Assembly (NCBI RefSeq): GCF_016583905.1
Contig: NZ_NRRY01000015.1
Location: forward strand, 35,175-99,174
Reading direction: 5' to 3'
DNA length: 64,000 nucleotides
Origin: Lamprobacter modestohalophilus
Lineage (GTDB): Bacteria > Pseudomonadota > Gammaproteobacteria > Chromatiales > Chromatiaceae
Made by a program: the position numbers and the translations under genes
In this document: positions 24,559-34,068 of the stretch, in pieces
How positions within the stretch are numbered: position 1 is the first letter of the stretch
Layout of the letters: each line of letters opens with the position of its first letter
Notes under the pieces: model-generated
What the model was told of the DNA's origin: nothing
Database searches by the model: none
Seen by the model: only the letters and a program-made list of their open reading frames with translations

Positions 24559-24650
24559 GGCCGCCTCCGCCCTGGACGTCTTCTGCCCTGGATCGAAAAC
24601 GTCTGTCACCAGCGTTGATACCATGGCAGCCGCAAGGTGCGGAGGCGGCC
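24559..24650. terminator. Long-spaced inverted repeat between convergent RRM gene and ubiD
   Basis: GGCCGCCTCCGC (24559-24570) is the exact reverse complement of 24639-24650. The arms lie directly behind the two convergent stop codons and could form a bidirectional termination or RNA-protecting structure with a 68-base loop. Confidence 0.45.
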
Positions 24651-24651
24651 G

Positions 24652-26118
24652 TCAGACGATACCCAGTCGCGGCCAGAGCGCATCGACCCGCGCCTTGACC
24701 TCCGCATCCATCCGGATCGGCTGTCCCCATTCGCGCGTCGTCTCACCCGGCCATTTGCTGGTGGCGTCGAAACCGATCTTGGAGCCGAGCCCGGAGACCG
24801 GTGAGGCGAAGTCGAGATAGTCGATCGGCGTGTTCTCGATCATCACCGTATCGCGCGCGGGGTCCATCCGCGTGGTCATGGCCCAAATCACGTCTTTCCA
24901 GTCGCGTGCGTCGACATCGTCATCGATCACGATCACGAACTTTGTGTACATGAACTGGCGCAGGAAGGACCAGACACCGAGCATCACGCGTTTCGCATGA
25001 CCGGGGTACTGCTTCTTCATCGCCACCACCGCAAGCCGATAGGAGCAGCCCTCGGGCGGGAGATAGAAGTCAGCGATCTCAGGGAACTGCTTCTGTAGGA
25101 TCGGCACGAAGACCTCATTCAGCGCAACGCCGAGGATCGCGGGCTCATCCGGCGGCCGACCCGTGTAGGTGCTGTGGTAAATCGGCTGCTTGCGCTGGGT
25201 GATGCGATCAATGGTGAAGACCGGGAAGTCGTCGACCTCGTTGTAGTAGCCGGTGTGGTCGCCGAATGGCCCTTCGGGCGCCATGTCATTCGGATGAAGA
25301 TGGCCCTCGAGGACGATCTCGGCGGTCGCCGGCACCTGCAGATCGGAGCCGATACAGGCCGCAAGCTCGGTGCGACTCCCGCGCAGCAGACCGGCGAAGG
25401 CGTACTCAGAGAGGCTGTCTGGCACCGGCGTGACAGCACCGAGGATGGTGGCCGGATCGGCGCCCAGTGCAACCGCAATCGGGAACGGCTTGCCCGGGTG
25501 CGCGCGCTGCCAGTCGCGAAAATCGAGCGCGCCACCACGATGCGCAAGCCAGCGCATGATGACCCGGTTGCGGCCGAGCACCTGCATCCGATAGATGCCG
25601 AGGTTCTGCCGCGATTTCTCCGGGCCGCGGGTGATCACCAGTCCCCAGGTGATCAGCGGTGCGGCATCGCCGGGCCAGCAGTGCTGGATCGGAAAGCGCC
25701 CGAGGTCAACCTGGTCGCCCTCGAAGACCTGCTCATGGCAGGGCGCATTGCGGCGCACCTTCGGGGCCATGTCCAGCACCTTCTTGAAGATCGGTAAGGT
25801 CCGCCAGGCCTCCTTCATCCCCTTCGGCGGGTCCGGCTCCTTGAGAAAGGCGAGCAACTTGCCGACCTCGCGCAAGGCCTCGACCGATTCCTCCCCCATG
25901 CCGAGCGCGACCCGCTGCGGCGTACCGAAGAGGTTCCCGAGCAGCGGTATCTTGGAGCCTTTTGGGCGCTCGAACAGGAGGGCTGGACCGCCGGCACGCA
26001 AGGTGCGATCGCAGATCTCGGTGGCCTCGAGGTATGGGTCGACCTCGATGCGGATGCGTTTGAGCTCGCCCCGCCCCTCGAGCTGGTCGATGAAATCGCG
26101 CAGATCCTGGTACTTCAA
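24652..26118 (-). CDS. ubiD: 3-octaprenyl-4-hydroxybenzoate carboxy-lyase UbiD
   Basis: UbiD decarboxylates the prenylated 4-hydroxybenzoate ubiquinone precursor with prenylated FMN supplied by UbiX. Recognisable are [20 protein letters not shown] at the start, [19 protein letters not shown], the [13 protein letters not shown] motif with active-site residues, and [19 protein letters not shown]. Length 488 matches the family. The start is a TTG at 26118, the position that aligns with known N-termini; no better ATG exists. ubiX is not in the window. Confidence 0.95.
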   Translation of the reverse strand: MKYQDLRDFIDQLEGRGELKRIRIEVDPYLEATEICDRTLRAGGPALLFERPKGSKIPLLGNLFGTPQRVALGMGEESVEALREVGKLLAFLKEPDPPKGMKEAWRTLPIFKKVLDMAPKVRRNAPCHEQVFEGDQVDLGRFPIQHCWPGDAAPLITWGLVITRGPEKSRQNLGIYRMQVLGRNRVIMRWLAHRGGALDFRDWQRAHPGKPFPIAVALGADPATILGAVTPVPDSLSEYAFAGLLRGSRTELAACIGSDLQVPATAEIVLEGHLHPNDMAPEGPFGDHTGYYNEVDDFPVFTIDRITQRKQPIYHSTYTGRPPDEPAILGVALNEVFVPILQKQFPEIADFYLPPEGCSYRLAVVAMKKQYPGHAKRVMLGVWSFLRQFMYTKFVIVIDDDVDARDWKDVIWAMTTRMDPARDTVMIENTPIDYLDFASPVSGLGSKIGFDATSKWPGETTREWGQPIRMDAEVKARVDALWPRLGIV

Positions 26119-26266
26119 TGGCTGTCTCGTTATTCCGTCGCTAATGCGTACCGACCTCAGGCGCCCAGGTCGATTCCGATCTGTCTGTTCTCATCCATTT
26201 GATGTCTTATCCATCCCGGCTCAGCTGTTCCATCAAGGCTCAGCTGCGCCGTTTCTCCGCCACCCA

Positions 26267-27250
26267 TCACGGCCGATGGACGAGGCAATGGACGCTAAAG
26301 AGCTGCTCGGGATCGGTCCAGACCTGCTCGGGCTGGAAGCCAGCACGGCCGGCCAAGGCGTGGAAGCCTTCCACGCTGTACTTGTGTGAGCATTCGGTGT
26401 GGATGGTCTCGCCTTCGCGAAAGCGGAAGGTCTCGCCAGCCACATCGACATCTTGGTCACAGGTGCTGAGCAGGTGCATCTCAATGCGCCCCTGTTCGGC
26501 ATTGAAAAAGGCCTCGTGCCGGAACCGGGCAAGATCGAATTTGCCATCAAGCTCGCGGTTGATGCGGCTGAGCAGGTTCATGTTGAACGCCGCGGTCACG
26601 CCCGCCGCATCATTGTAGGCACGTTCGAGCCGCGCGCGATCCTTGATCAGATCGACCCCGATCAGCAGCCGGCCCTCAGGACCCAGAATCGTACCCACGC
26701 GACGCAGCAGCTGCTCAGCCTCCGCAGGCTCGAAATTGCCAATCGAGGAGCCTGGGAAGAAGGCGGCGCGCGGGTGCGAGTGATCGTCGACAGGAAGCTC
26801 GAACGGCGTCGAGTAATCCGCACAAACCGCATGCACCTCGAGCTTCGGGAAGGTCGCCGCAAGCGCCTGTGCCGACAGCTGGAGATGCTCGCTGGAGATG
26901 TCCACCGGCATATAGACTGCCGGCTGCAGCGCCTCCAGCAACACCCGGATCTTGAGGCTGCTGCCGCTGCCGAGCTCGACCAAGAGCGCCTCGCGACCCA
27001 GCCGCCGGGCCATCTCGGCGCCATGCTCGCGCAGGATCGCGATCTCGGTTCGGGTCGGATAGTACTCCGGCAGCTCGCAGATGGCGTCGAACAGCTTCGA
27101 CCCCTCGGCGTCGTAGAACAGCTTTGGCGACAGCTGTTTGCGGGGCCGTCCAAGCCCCGCTAGCACCTCGGCGCGCAGGTCCGAAGGGGTCGGATGGTAA
27201 TCGTGGAAGTAGATCGGGTTGGCCGTGGTCGGGTCGGTCGAAGAGATCAT
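26267..27250 (-). CDS. egtD: L-histidine N-alpha-methyltransferase EgtD
   Basis: EgtD trimethylates histidine to hercynine with three SAM, the first step of ergothioneine synthesis. The 327-residue chain has KQLSPKLFYDAEGSKLFDAI, the ELPEYYPTRTEIAIL segment, SAM site LVELGSGSSLKIRVLLEAL, and PGSSIGNFEPAEAE; YNDAAGVTAAFNMNLL contributes to histidine binding. The ATG at 27250 overlaps the egtB stop by four bases, so translation is coupled and the longer upstream frame can be discarded. egtA, egtC and egtE are not present, consistent with the short two-gene pathways of many proteobacteria. Confidence 0.95.
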   Translation of the reverse strand: MISSTDPTTANPIYFHDYHPTPSDLRAEVLAGLGRPRKQLSPKLFYDAEGSKLFDAICELPEYYPTRTEIAILREHGAEMARRLGREALLVELGSGSSLKIRVLLEALQPAVYMPVDISSEHLQLSAQALAATFPKLEVHAVCADYSTPFELPVDDHSHPRAAFFPGSSIGNFEPAEAEQLLRRVGTILGPEGRLLIGVDLIKDRARLERAYNDAAGVTAAFNMNLLSRINRELDGKFDLARFRHEAFFNAEQGRIEMHLLSTCDQDVDVAGETFRFREGETIHTECSHKYSVEGFHALAGRAGFQPEQVWTDPEQLFSVHCLVHRP

Positions 27251-28539
27251 GCCAAGTCCTCCGCCAGCCGGATGCCTTTGAACTGCCAGCGCTCGTGTGG
27301 ATAGAAGAAGTTCCGATAGGTGAGACGCGCATGATCGCGCGAGGTGGCGCAAGAACCGCCGCGCAGCACCATCTGCCCATTCATAAACTTGCCGTTGTAC
27401 TCGCCGAGGGCGCCATCCACCGCGCGGTAGCGTGGATAGGGCAGATAGGCCGACCCGGTCCATTCCCAACAGTCGCCGAACAGCTGCTGCAGCGAACCAG
27501 TACTCGCTGGTCCCGGATGCAGGCGGCCGTCGTCGACGAAGTGGCCCTCGACGGCCCGGTCAGCGGCTGCGTGCTCCCATTCGAACTCGGTCGGCAGTCG
27601 GCGTCCGGCCCAGCGCGCGTAGGCCTCGGCCTCGAAGTAGCTGACATGGCAGACGGGCTCGGCCGGGTGCAGAGGGCGGCGGCCGCTCAGCGTGGTCTCG
27701 TGCCAGACGCCATCAAGCTGTTCCCAGTACAGCGGTGCCTGCCAGCCCTCGGTCTTGATCCGTGCCCAGCCGTCAGAAAGCCAGAGCGCCGGATTGCGAT
27801 ACGCGCCGTCGTCGACAAACGCTTGGTACTCGGCGTTTGTGATCAGCCGATCAGCGAGCCGAAACGGCTCTAACAGCCGCTGATGGCACGGGAATTCATT
27901 GTCGTAGGCGAAGGCCGGGCGCCCGGCCTGGGGCTCGGTCTGGCCCTGATCGACGGCACCAAAGCTGTGGATGCCGCCTTCGAAGGCGGTGAAGGTGAGC
28001 GGCACCGGGTCTTGCAAAGGCAGCGGGGACAGTTCGCTGCGATAGGCTGGGCGCAACGGATTGTAGGCCAGGTTGTACTTGATGTCTGTCAACAGGAGCT
28101 CTTGATGCTGCTGCTCATGATTGAGTCCGATCTCGACCCGCGCCCTCACCGTCGCTTGGTGTTCGGTCGGACAGTCGCTGAGCAACCGCGCCATGGCGTC
28201 GTCGACATGGCGGCGGTAGGCATAGACCTCAGCCACTGTTGGGCGCGAGATCAGCCCACGCTTGGAGCGCGGCCAAAAGCCCGCCTCCGTCTGCTCGTAG
28301 TAGGAATTGAACAGATGATCGAATTGCGCATGAAAGACCGCATAGCCCGGCAGAAACGGCCGCAGCAGAAAGGTCTCGAAGAACCAGGAGACGTGCGCCA
28401 GATGCCACTTCGGTGGGCTGGCCTCGGCTGCGGCCTGGAGCATGTAATCCTCGATCTCGAGCGGCTCACACAGCTGCTCGGTGAACGTTCGCACGCGGCG
28501 ATAGGCATCGTAAAGACTAGGGTCGTCCATTGGGGGCAT
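27247..28539 (-). CDS. egtB: Ergothioneine biosynthesis sulfoxide synthase EgtB
   Basis: EgtB is the non-haem iron enzyme that joins a thiol donor to hercynine at C2. The N-terminal DinB-like part (about 1-165) supplies iron-binding histidines in WHLAHVSWFFETFLL and NHEQQHQELLLTDIKYNL; the C-terminal formylglycine-enzyme/sulfatase-modifying fold (about 185-430) has HVSYFEAEAYARWAGRRLPT and ends with VLRGGSCATSRDHARL and FKGIRLAEDLA. Length 430 is normal. ATG at 28539 has AGGAGA upstream. It precedes egtD with ATGA overlap. Whether cysteine, gamma-glutamylcysteine or another sulfur donor is used cannot be told from sequence by eye. Confidence 0.94.
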   Translation of the reverse strand: MPPMDDPSLYDAYRRVRTFTEQLCEPLEIEDYMLQAAAEASPPKWHLAHVSWFFETFLLRPFLPGYAVFHAQFDHLFNSYYEQTEAGFWPRSKRGLISRPTVAEVYAYRRHVDDAMARLLSDCPTEHQATVRARVEIGLNHEQQHQELLLTDIKYNLAYNPLRPAYRSELSPLPLQDPVPLTFTAFEGGIHSFGAVDQGQTEPQAGRPAFAYDNEFPCHQRLLEPFRLADRLITNAEYQAFVDDGAYRNPALWLSDGWARIKTEGWQAPLYWEQLDGVWHETTLSGRRPLHPAEPVCHVSYFEAEAYARWAGRRLPTEFEWEHAAADRAVEGHFVDDGRLHPGPASTGSLQQLFGDCWEWTGSAYLPYPRYRAVDGALGEYNGKFMNGQMVLRGGSCATSRDHARLTYRNFFYPHERWQFKGIRLAEDLA

Positions 28540-28819
28540 CAGGTTCTCCTGGTGTCCGGTCTCGTCGATTGAGAGAGAGGCTGGGATGGGTTGATCGCTC
28601 ACCGGCCGCCGGCGATGAAGGCTGAAGAGCGGTGCATGATTGACTCTGGCGAGTGATTTGGCGGTATTGCAGCCGAATTTCCAGTCGCAGTCGTTTCGTT
28701 CGAAGGGGCGAAAGGATAACCTGAAGGCACAAACCGGCGCGGGCCTGTTCTCGAGGCTGTTTGACGGAGCGCATCTCAACGCGCGCAGCAACCCAAAGCG
28801 ACTGTCGGAGGATCTATTG

Positions 28820-29776
28820 ATGAAAGCGATTTGGCTCGACGACCAGCCTCGACTCAGAAGCGATCTTCCTATGCCCGCCCCGGCCGCCGGCGAGGCCTTG
28901 GTGAAGGTGCGTCTAGCCGGCGTTTGCTCGACCGACCTCGCCCTACTGGACGGCTATTATCCCTTCACGGGCGTGCTCGGGCATGAGTTCGTCGGTGAGA
29001 TCACGGGCGCGCCGACCGCGCCCGAGCGCGTGGGAGAGCGCGTCGTCGGGTCGATCAATATCAGCTGCGGTCACTGCCGCGAATGTCTGGCCTGCCGGCC
29101 GAATCATTGCTTGAACCGCGAGGTGCTCGGTATCAAGCACCACGACGGTGCCTTCGCCGAGTATCTCTGTCTGCCTCTGGACAATCTGCACCGGGTGCCC
29201 GACGGCGTGCCAGATCCTGCTGCTGTCTTCGCCGAGCCACTGGCGGCGGCGCTCGAGATCCCGGAGCTGGTCCCGATCAAGCCTTCCGATCGGGTGTTGC
29301 TGGTCGGAGCCGGACGGCTTGGGCAGCTAATCGCGCGCGTCCTAGCCTTGACTGGGGCCGAGCTGGATGTCGTCGCACGACACGCCCACCAACGCCAACG
29401 CCTGCAGGGCATCGGCGCGCGCTGCATCGAAGAGCAGGAGGTGGCCGATGGTCACTACGATCTGGTGGTCGAGGCCAGCGGCGCGCCCGGCGGCTTCGCC
29501 TTGGCCCGGCAGGCACTGCGCCCGCGTGGCACGCTCTGCCTCAAGAGCACCTACCGAGGCGAGGTGCCAGTGGCTTTGTCAACGCTGGTCGTCGACGAGA
29601 TCCGCATCATCGGCTCGCGCTGTGGTCCCTTCCCGGCCGCATTGAGGCTGCTCGAGCAGCAGCGCGTCGACCCAACCCCATTGGTCGATTGCGTTGAGCC
29701 GCTCGCCAACGGCGTTGTCGCATTGCGGCGTGCCGCCGAACAGTCTGTCTTGAAGGCGTTGATCGACTGCAGCTGA
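28820..29776 (+). CDS. Zinc-type medium-chain alcohol dehydrogenase-like protein
   Basis: The 318-residue MDR protein starts MKAIWLDDQP, has the GHE motif in LGHEFVGEI, the four-cysteine structural-zinc lobe CGHCRECLACRPNHC and the Rossmann region LLVGAGRLGQLIARVLAL. The Cys in GVCSTDLALLDGYYPF and the Glu of FAEPLAAALE are probable catalytic-zinc ligands. Substrate unknown; threonine or sorbitol dehydrogenase-type and bacteriochlorophyllide dehydrogenase (BchC) are relatives, but BchC-specific features are not evident. GGAGG precedes the ATG. Divergent from egtB. Confidence 0.82.
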   Translation: MKAIWLDDQPRLRSDLPMPAPAAGEALVKVRLAGVCSTDLALLDGYYPFTGVLGHEFVGEITGAPTAPERVGERVVGSINISCGHCRECLACRPNHCLNREVLGIKHHDGAFAEYLCLPLDNLHRVPDGVPDPAAVFAEPLAAALEIPELVPIKPSDRVLLVGAGRLGQLIARVLALTGAELDVVARHAHQRQRLQGIGARCIEEQEVADGHYDLVVEASGAPGGFALARQALRPRGTLCLKSTYRGEVPVALSTLVVDEIRIIGSRCGPFPAALRLLEQQRVDPTPLVDCVEPLANGVVALRRAAEQSVLKALIDCS

Positions 29777-29892
29777 CAACCAACCGCACTCACACCGAGA
29801 TGCGCCGCACTCAGGCCAAGACAGCGTTTGACCAACATAGGCATAATGCTCGCTCTCTTGGACCGCCGCTGCCACGAGCCCGAGCTGACCTC

Positions 29893-31191
29893 ATGAATCT
29901 TTTCAATATCATTGCGGTTCTGATCACGCTGTCGGCAGTCTTCGCTTGGCTCAACGATCGCTTCCTGAAGCTGCCAACCGCGATCGGGCTGATGCTGATC
30001 GCGCTGCTGATGTCGCTCTTCCTGCTGCTGCCGATCCCCGGCACGGAAGGGCTCGAAAGCGATGTCCGGCTGATGGTCGACAGCATCGATTTCGACGCAA
30101 CCGTCCTGCATGGGATGCTCAGCTTCCTCCTGTTTGCGGGGGCACTGCACGTGAGTCTCAAGGAGCTCGCGGAGCACAAATGGGTCATCGCTGTGTTGGC
30201 AAGCGTTAGCGTCTTCATCTCCACCATCCTGGTCGGCGGCGTTGCTTGGCTGTTGTTCAGCCTGCTCGGACTCGAGATCCCGCTGCTCTATTGCCTGCTG
30301 TTCGGGGCGCTGATCTCCCCGACCGATCCGATCGCGGTGCTCGGCATCCTCAAAAGCGCAGGCGCACCGCGGGGGCTGGAGCTGAAGATCACCGGCGAGT
30401 CGCTCTTCAACGACGGCGTGGCGGTGGTGCTCTTCTTGGTGTTGTTCGATATCGCTGTCGGTGGCGAGCAGGTCACGCTCGGCGCGGCCTTGCAGCTGTT
30501 CTTGAAGGAGGCAGTCGGCGGCCTGCTGCTCGGGCTCGTAAGCGGCGGCATCGCCTATCTGATGCTGCGCAAGATCGACAATTATCAGGTCGAGGTCCTG
30601 ATCACCCTGGCCGTGGCGAGCGGCGCCTATGCGTTGGCCGAGCATCTGCACCTCTCGGCCCCCATCACCGTGGTGGTCGCCGGTCTGCTCATCGGCAACC
30701 AAGTGCGCCTTCATGCGATGTCGGACAAGACCCAGAATCATCTCGATGACTTCTGGGAGCTGACCGACGAGATCCTCAACGCGGTGCTGTTCGTGATGAT
30801 CGGCCTCGAGGTCCTCGTCCTCAGCATCAACGGCCCGACCCTCATCGCAGGGCTATTGGCCATTCCGCTGGTGCTCGTGGCTCGGGTCGTGAGCGTTGGC
30901 GCCCCAGTCGCCTGGATGCGCCGGTTTCGCAGCTTCTCCACCGGCGCGATCACCATCCTGACTTGGGGCGCACTCCGCGGTGGAATCTCGGTCGCGCTGG
31001 CACTCTCGCTGCCTGAATCCGAGGTGCGCAATGTCCTGCTGACCGTCACCTACATTGTGGTGGTGTTCTCGATCCTGGTGCAGGGCCTCACCCTTGGAGC
31101 AGTGGTCAAACGCGTCGGAAAGCGCGCCGATCTGGAGATGGAGCGCACCGAGCTGCCGCGACCGCCTGAGCAAGCGGACAGTGCACACTAA
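29893..31191 (+). CDS. NhaP-type Na+(K+)/H+ antiporter (CPA1)
   Basis: The 432-residue inner-membrane antiporter has about 12 helices. The core motif FGALISPTDPIAVLGILK includes the paired Pro-Thr-Asp-Pro characteristic of CPA1 proteins, and ITGESLFNDGVAVVLFLVL carries the ND pair of the ion site. LTWGALRGGISVALALSLP is the later conserved Arg-containing helix. The soluble tail is short. ATG at 29893 is the start matching the first helix. It exchanges Na+ or K+ for protons; fits a salt-exposed habitat. The srkA gene follows after 11 bases in the same direction. Confidence 0.9.
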   Translation: MNLFNIIAVLITLSAVFAWLNDRFLKLPTAIGLMLIALLMSLFLLLPIPGTEGLESDVRLMVDSIDFDATVLHGMLSFLLFAGALHVSLKELAEHKWVIAVLASVSVFISTILVGGVAWLLFSLLGLEIPLLYCLLFGALISPTDPIAVLGILKSAGAPRGLELKITGESLFNDGVAVVLFLVLFDIAVGGEQVTLGAALQLFLKEAVGGLLLGLVSGGIAYLMLRKIDNYQVEVLITLAVASGAYALAEHLHLSAPITVVVAGLLIGNQVRLHAMSDKTQNHLDDFWELTDEILNAVLFVMIGLEVLVLSINGPTLIAGLLAIPLVLVARVVSVGAPVAWMRRFRSFSTGAITILTWGALRGGISVALALSLPESEVRNVLLTVTYIVVVFSILVQGLTLGAVVKRVGKRADLEMERTELPRPPEQADSAH

Positions 31192-31202
31192 GGCGATGCG
31201 CT

Positions 31203-32219
31203 ATGTCCCTTAACCCATCGGCAACCCCTCAAGACCCTGCTCAGCTCAGGCCTTACGCCGATCTGACCCCCGACGTGGTGCTCGATGCCGTCGAATCGCT
31301 CGGCTTCCTCGTCGATGGCCATCTGCTGGCTCTGAACAGCTATGAGAACCGGGTCTATCAGGTCGGAATCGATGACGCGGCACCGCTGATTGCAAAATTC
31401 TATCGGCCCGGACGCTGGTCCGATGAAGCCATCGCCGAGGAACATGCCTTTGTCGCGGCATTGGCCGAACGCGAGATCCCTGCAGTCCCGCCGCTGCGGA
31501 TCGATGGCCGCAGTCTGCACCGACATCAGGGCTACCGCTTCTCCCTCAGCATCCGCTGTGGCGGCCGTGATCCAGAGCTCGAGGACCTTGAGATCTTGAC
31601 CCGGATCGGCCGCTTCATCGGCCGCATCCATGTCGTTGGCGAGAGTCAGCCATTTCGGCATCGCCCGACGCTGGACCTGCAGCGCTTCGGTGAGGAGCCG
31701 AGCCGATTCTTGCTCGAGCAGGGCTGGATTCCGACCGAGCTCGAGACCTCATACCGGAGCGTCCTGGCGCATGCGCTGAGCGAGGTCGAGGCCTGCTACA
31801 AGCGCGCCGGAGCCGTGCACATGCTGAGCCTCCACGGCGATTGTCACCGCGGCAACCTGCTCTGGACTGATACCGGGCCACACTTCGTCGACTTCGATGA
31901 CGCACGCAGCGGCCCGGCGGTCCAGGATCTCTGGATGCTGCTCTCCGGCGACCGTCAAGCCATGGCGCTGCAGCTGGATGCGGTGCTCGAGGGTTATCGG
32001 GACTTTGCCGATTTTGATCCCCGCGAGCTGCATCTGATCGAAGCCCTGCGCACGCTGCGTCTGATCCATCATTCGGCCTGGATCGCGCGACGCTGGGAAG
32101 ATCCGGCCTTCCCCAGCGCCTTCCCCTGGTTCGACTCGCCACGCTATTGGGAAGAGCAGATCCTGATCCTGCGCGAGCAGATCGCGGCGATGCAGGAAGG
32201 CCCACTGGCGCTGTTTTGA
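31203..32219 (+). CDS. srkA: Stress response kinase SrkA (YihE/RdoA)
   Basis: SrkA is a cytoplasmic Ser/Thr protein kinase of the aminoglycoside-phosphotransferase/choline-kinase fold that protects against envelope and oxidative stress. The sequence shows NSYENRVYQVGID (nucleotide-binding loop), LIAKFYRPGRWSDEAIAEEH with the ATP-contacting Lys and Glu, HGDCHRGNLLW as the catalytic loop (Asp and Asn) and HFVDFDDARSGPAVQDLWML as the metal-binding DFD region. Length 338 is typical. It follows the antiporter closely; dsbA, its common neighbour in enterics, is not present. Confidence 0.93.
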   Translation: MSLNPSATPQDPAQLRPYADLTPDVVLDAVESLGFLVDGHLLALNSYENRVYQVGIDDAAPLIAKFYRPGRWSDEAIAEEHAFVAALAEREIPAVPPLRIDGRSLHRHQGYRFSLSIRCGGRDPELEDLEILTRIGRFIGRIHVVGESQPFRHRPTLDLQRFGEEPSRFLLEQGWIPTELETSYRSVLAHALSEVEACYKRAGAVHMLSLHGDCHRGNLLWTDTGPHFVDFDDARSGPAVQDLWMLLSGDRQAMALQLDAVLEGYRDFADFDPRELHLIEALRTLRLIHHSAWIARRWEDPAFPSAFPWFDSPRYWEEQILILREQIAAMQEGPLALF

Positions 32220-32403
32220 GCCGGGCCAATCATGCCGATGGTGCGGGTTTCCAATATGACCGCTACCCGCGCTGAGCGACTCGGCCGCTTCTGCTCATCA
32301 AAGTCTGGCGTCGAAGTTGACGCACCCGCAAGGCTCAGTCGATGATAGGCGGTCCGTTCGACAACCCTTGCATTGTATTGACGCGAGCCGAGCAACTCCC
32401 AAG

Positions 32404-32721
32404 ATGTCAAAAGATCCCTACGAGCCCCGGCGCGGCCTCAGCGAGCGCGTCACCGTCGCCGGCAGCGAGCTGGTTGACTACGTCAAGCAGCTTGTCGCCG
32501 AGGGCAATGTGCGCCGTCTCATCATCCGCAAGCCGGGTGGCGCGACACTGCTCGAGATACCGTTGACCGCCGGTGTCGCCGTCGGCGGCGCACTGACACT
32601 GCTGGCGCCGATCATCGCCGCCCTCGGCGCCATGGCAGCGCTGATCACGAAGTTCGAGATCGATATCCAGCGCTCCGATGAGCAGACTGAGGATAAGAAC
32701 GACCCGAATGTGCTGCCTTAG
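32404..32721 (+). CDS. DUF4342 family small membrane protein
   Basis: The 105-residue protein matches DUF4342: a soluble start (LSERVTVAGSELVDYVKQLV; NVRRLIIRKPGG) and then a hydrophobic segment of about 30 residues (GVAVGGALTLLAPIIAALGA). The acidic tail is short. ATG at 32404 fits the conserved start; the longer upstream frame is not family sequence. Function unknown; a membrane-associated role is inferred from the helix. Confidence 0.75.
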   Translation: MSKDPYEPRRGLSERVTVAGSELVDYVKQLVAEGNVRRLIIRKPGGATLLEIPLTAGVAVGGALTLLAPIIAALGAMAALITKFEIDIQRSDEQTEDKNDPNVLP

Positions 32722-32842
32722 CCACTCGCTAGCACGCAGACTGCGAGCCTAGCCAGCACGACGACCGAGCGCCCAACGGCTCCAAGCCCCGATCGAATCT
32801 TCCTAAACCCCCTCTTCCTTAACCCCCTGACAAAGGCAACCG

Positions 32843-33061
32843 ATGAAGAAGCTCAAGACCACCAGCGACCATACGATTTATGAGAAGCGCTCAGGCCGCT
32901 ATGCCGTCAAAGACAAACGCAAACGTTGGGTGCAAGGGGACGACAAGGTCGCCGTACTCAGGACAGAAGGCTTGCTGAAGACGCCCGAGCCAAAGGCAGC
33001 GCCCGCCGAGCCCGAAGCCGAGACGGCCGAAGGCACCGAAACCGAAGCGGCAGCCGAATAG
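32843..33061 (+). CDS. Small conserved hypothetical protein
   Basis: This 72-residue protein has a conserved basic core: MKKLKTTSDHTIYEKRSGRY, then AVKDKRKRWVQGDDKVAVL and a low-complexity Glu/Ala/Pro tail. Similar short proteins occur in many gammaproteobacteria without known function. It is separated from the DUF4342 gene by 121 bases and from the next gene by 47. Confidence 0.65.
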   Translation: MKKLKTTSDHTIYEKRSGRYAVKDKRKRWVQGDDKVAVLRTEGLLKTPEPKAAPAEPEAETAEGTETEAAAE

Positions 33062-33108
33062 GCTGAGGTCAGCCGAACCAACAGGCGCTATACCGGAGCC
33101 AGATCCAG

Positions 33109-33858
33109 ATGAAACATCCTGTCCGAGTCCGATCTGCAGTAGCCATCATGGCTCTGGCTGCCGGCTCAACCCTCGCTGTCGCCGACGAGCCAACGCTGCT
33201 CGAGAAGCTTAAGGAGGGTGCGGCAAAGACCGCGGAACAGATCGGCACCGCGACCAGCGCGGCCACCGATGCGGCCGGCAAGGCCTTAGACAAGGCCGCG
33301 GAAAGTGCAAATCAGACCGTCGAATCAACCAAGTATGATCTTGCTGATGCGGCCACTCCGGAAGAGACGCGCGCCAAGCTCGATGCGCTGACAGAGGAAA
33401 CCCTGGAGCAGTTGTTTGCTAAGGAGCCTGCGGCCAAGAAGCTGTTCGACGAGAGTGCCGGCTACGCGGTCTTTGTCAGCCGACAAGTTGAGATGCTGGT
33501 CGCAGCTGGCTACGGGCGCGGTGTTGCGGTCGATCGCGAGACCGATCAGCGCACCTACATGAAGATGGGCAGCGGTGGTGTCGGCGTCGGCTTTGGGCTC
33601 GGCGGATTCGCGACCAAGACCGTGATCCTGTTCGAGACGCCATTCGCCTTTAACAAGTTCGTCACCCAAGGCACCGATGCCAGTGCCGAGGCGGGCACCA
33701 TGACCGGCGATCAGACCGACCAACTGAAGTTCAACTTCAACGACAGCGGCCAGGCGATCTTCGTCCTCACCGGCGACGGCTGGAAGATCTCGGCCAAGCT
33801 GCTAGCGACCAAGTATTGGCCTGATCAGAGCCTGAATAAAGCACCTTCCGCTGACTGA
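33109..33858 (+). CDS. Exported SYLF/YSC84-domain lipid-binding-type protein
   Basis: The 249-residue protein has a signal peptide ending near LAVAD, an Ala/Lys-rich amphipathic stretch (KEGAAKTAEQIGTATSAATD), then a SYLF (YSC84-type) domain from about residue 110: KLFDESAGYAVFVSRQVEML, GYGRGVAVDRETDQRTYMKM and GSGGVGVGFGLGG. SYLF domains bind phosphoinositides or membranes in eukaryotes; bacterial versions are periplasmic and poorly characterised. Confidence 0.75.
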   Translation: MKHPVRVRSAVAIMALAAGSTLAVADEPTLLEKLKEGAAKTAEQIGTATSAATDAAGKALDKAAESANQTVESTKYDLADAATPEETRAKLDALTEETLEQLFAKEPAAKKLFDESAGYAVFVSRQVEMLVAAGYGRGVAVDRETDQRTYMKMGSGGVGVGFGLGGFATKTVILFETPFAFNKFVTQGTDASAEAGTMTGDQTDQLKFNFNDSGQAIFVLTGDGWKISAKLLATKYWPDQSLNKAPSAD

Positions 33859-34068
33859 AAAGCTGGCTCTTAGACGATCTACGGCAAATCTCATACGATC
33901 TTCCCAAAGATAAGAACCACAGATGACCACAGATCAAGCTGGATAGAAACAGCAAGGATCTGTGTCTCGTCTGAAGATCGGCTGTTGCAGGTTGATGATC
34001 CGTCAAGTCCTGCGCTCCGTGGTACCAGCGGTTTCAAAAATGGCCTGAAGTATCCGTGGAATCCTTGC

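Noticed and set aside
28820..29776. bchC (bacteriochlorophyllide dehydrogenase)
   Set aside because: It belongs to the same broad MDR superfamily, but the four-cysteine zinc lobe and context with egtBD do not single out BchC and no other bch gene is near.
29551..30741. Long open frame on the minus strand opposite the antiporter gene
   Set aside because: It is the complement of a well-supported membrane transporter gene; its translation is a Gln/Asp/His-rich shadow without family sequence.
33911..33935. Short duplicated word ACCACAGATGACCACAGAT
   Set aside because: Too short and imperfect to define an element; similar words are common in bacterial intergenic DNA.
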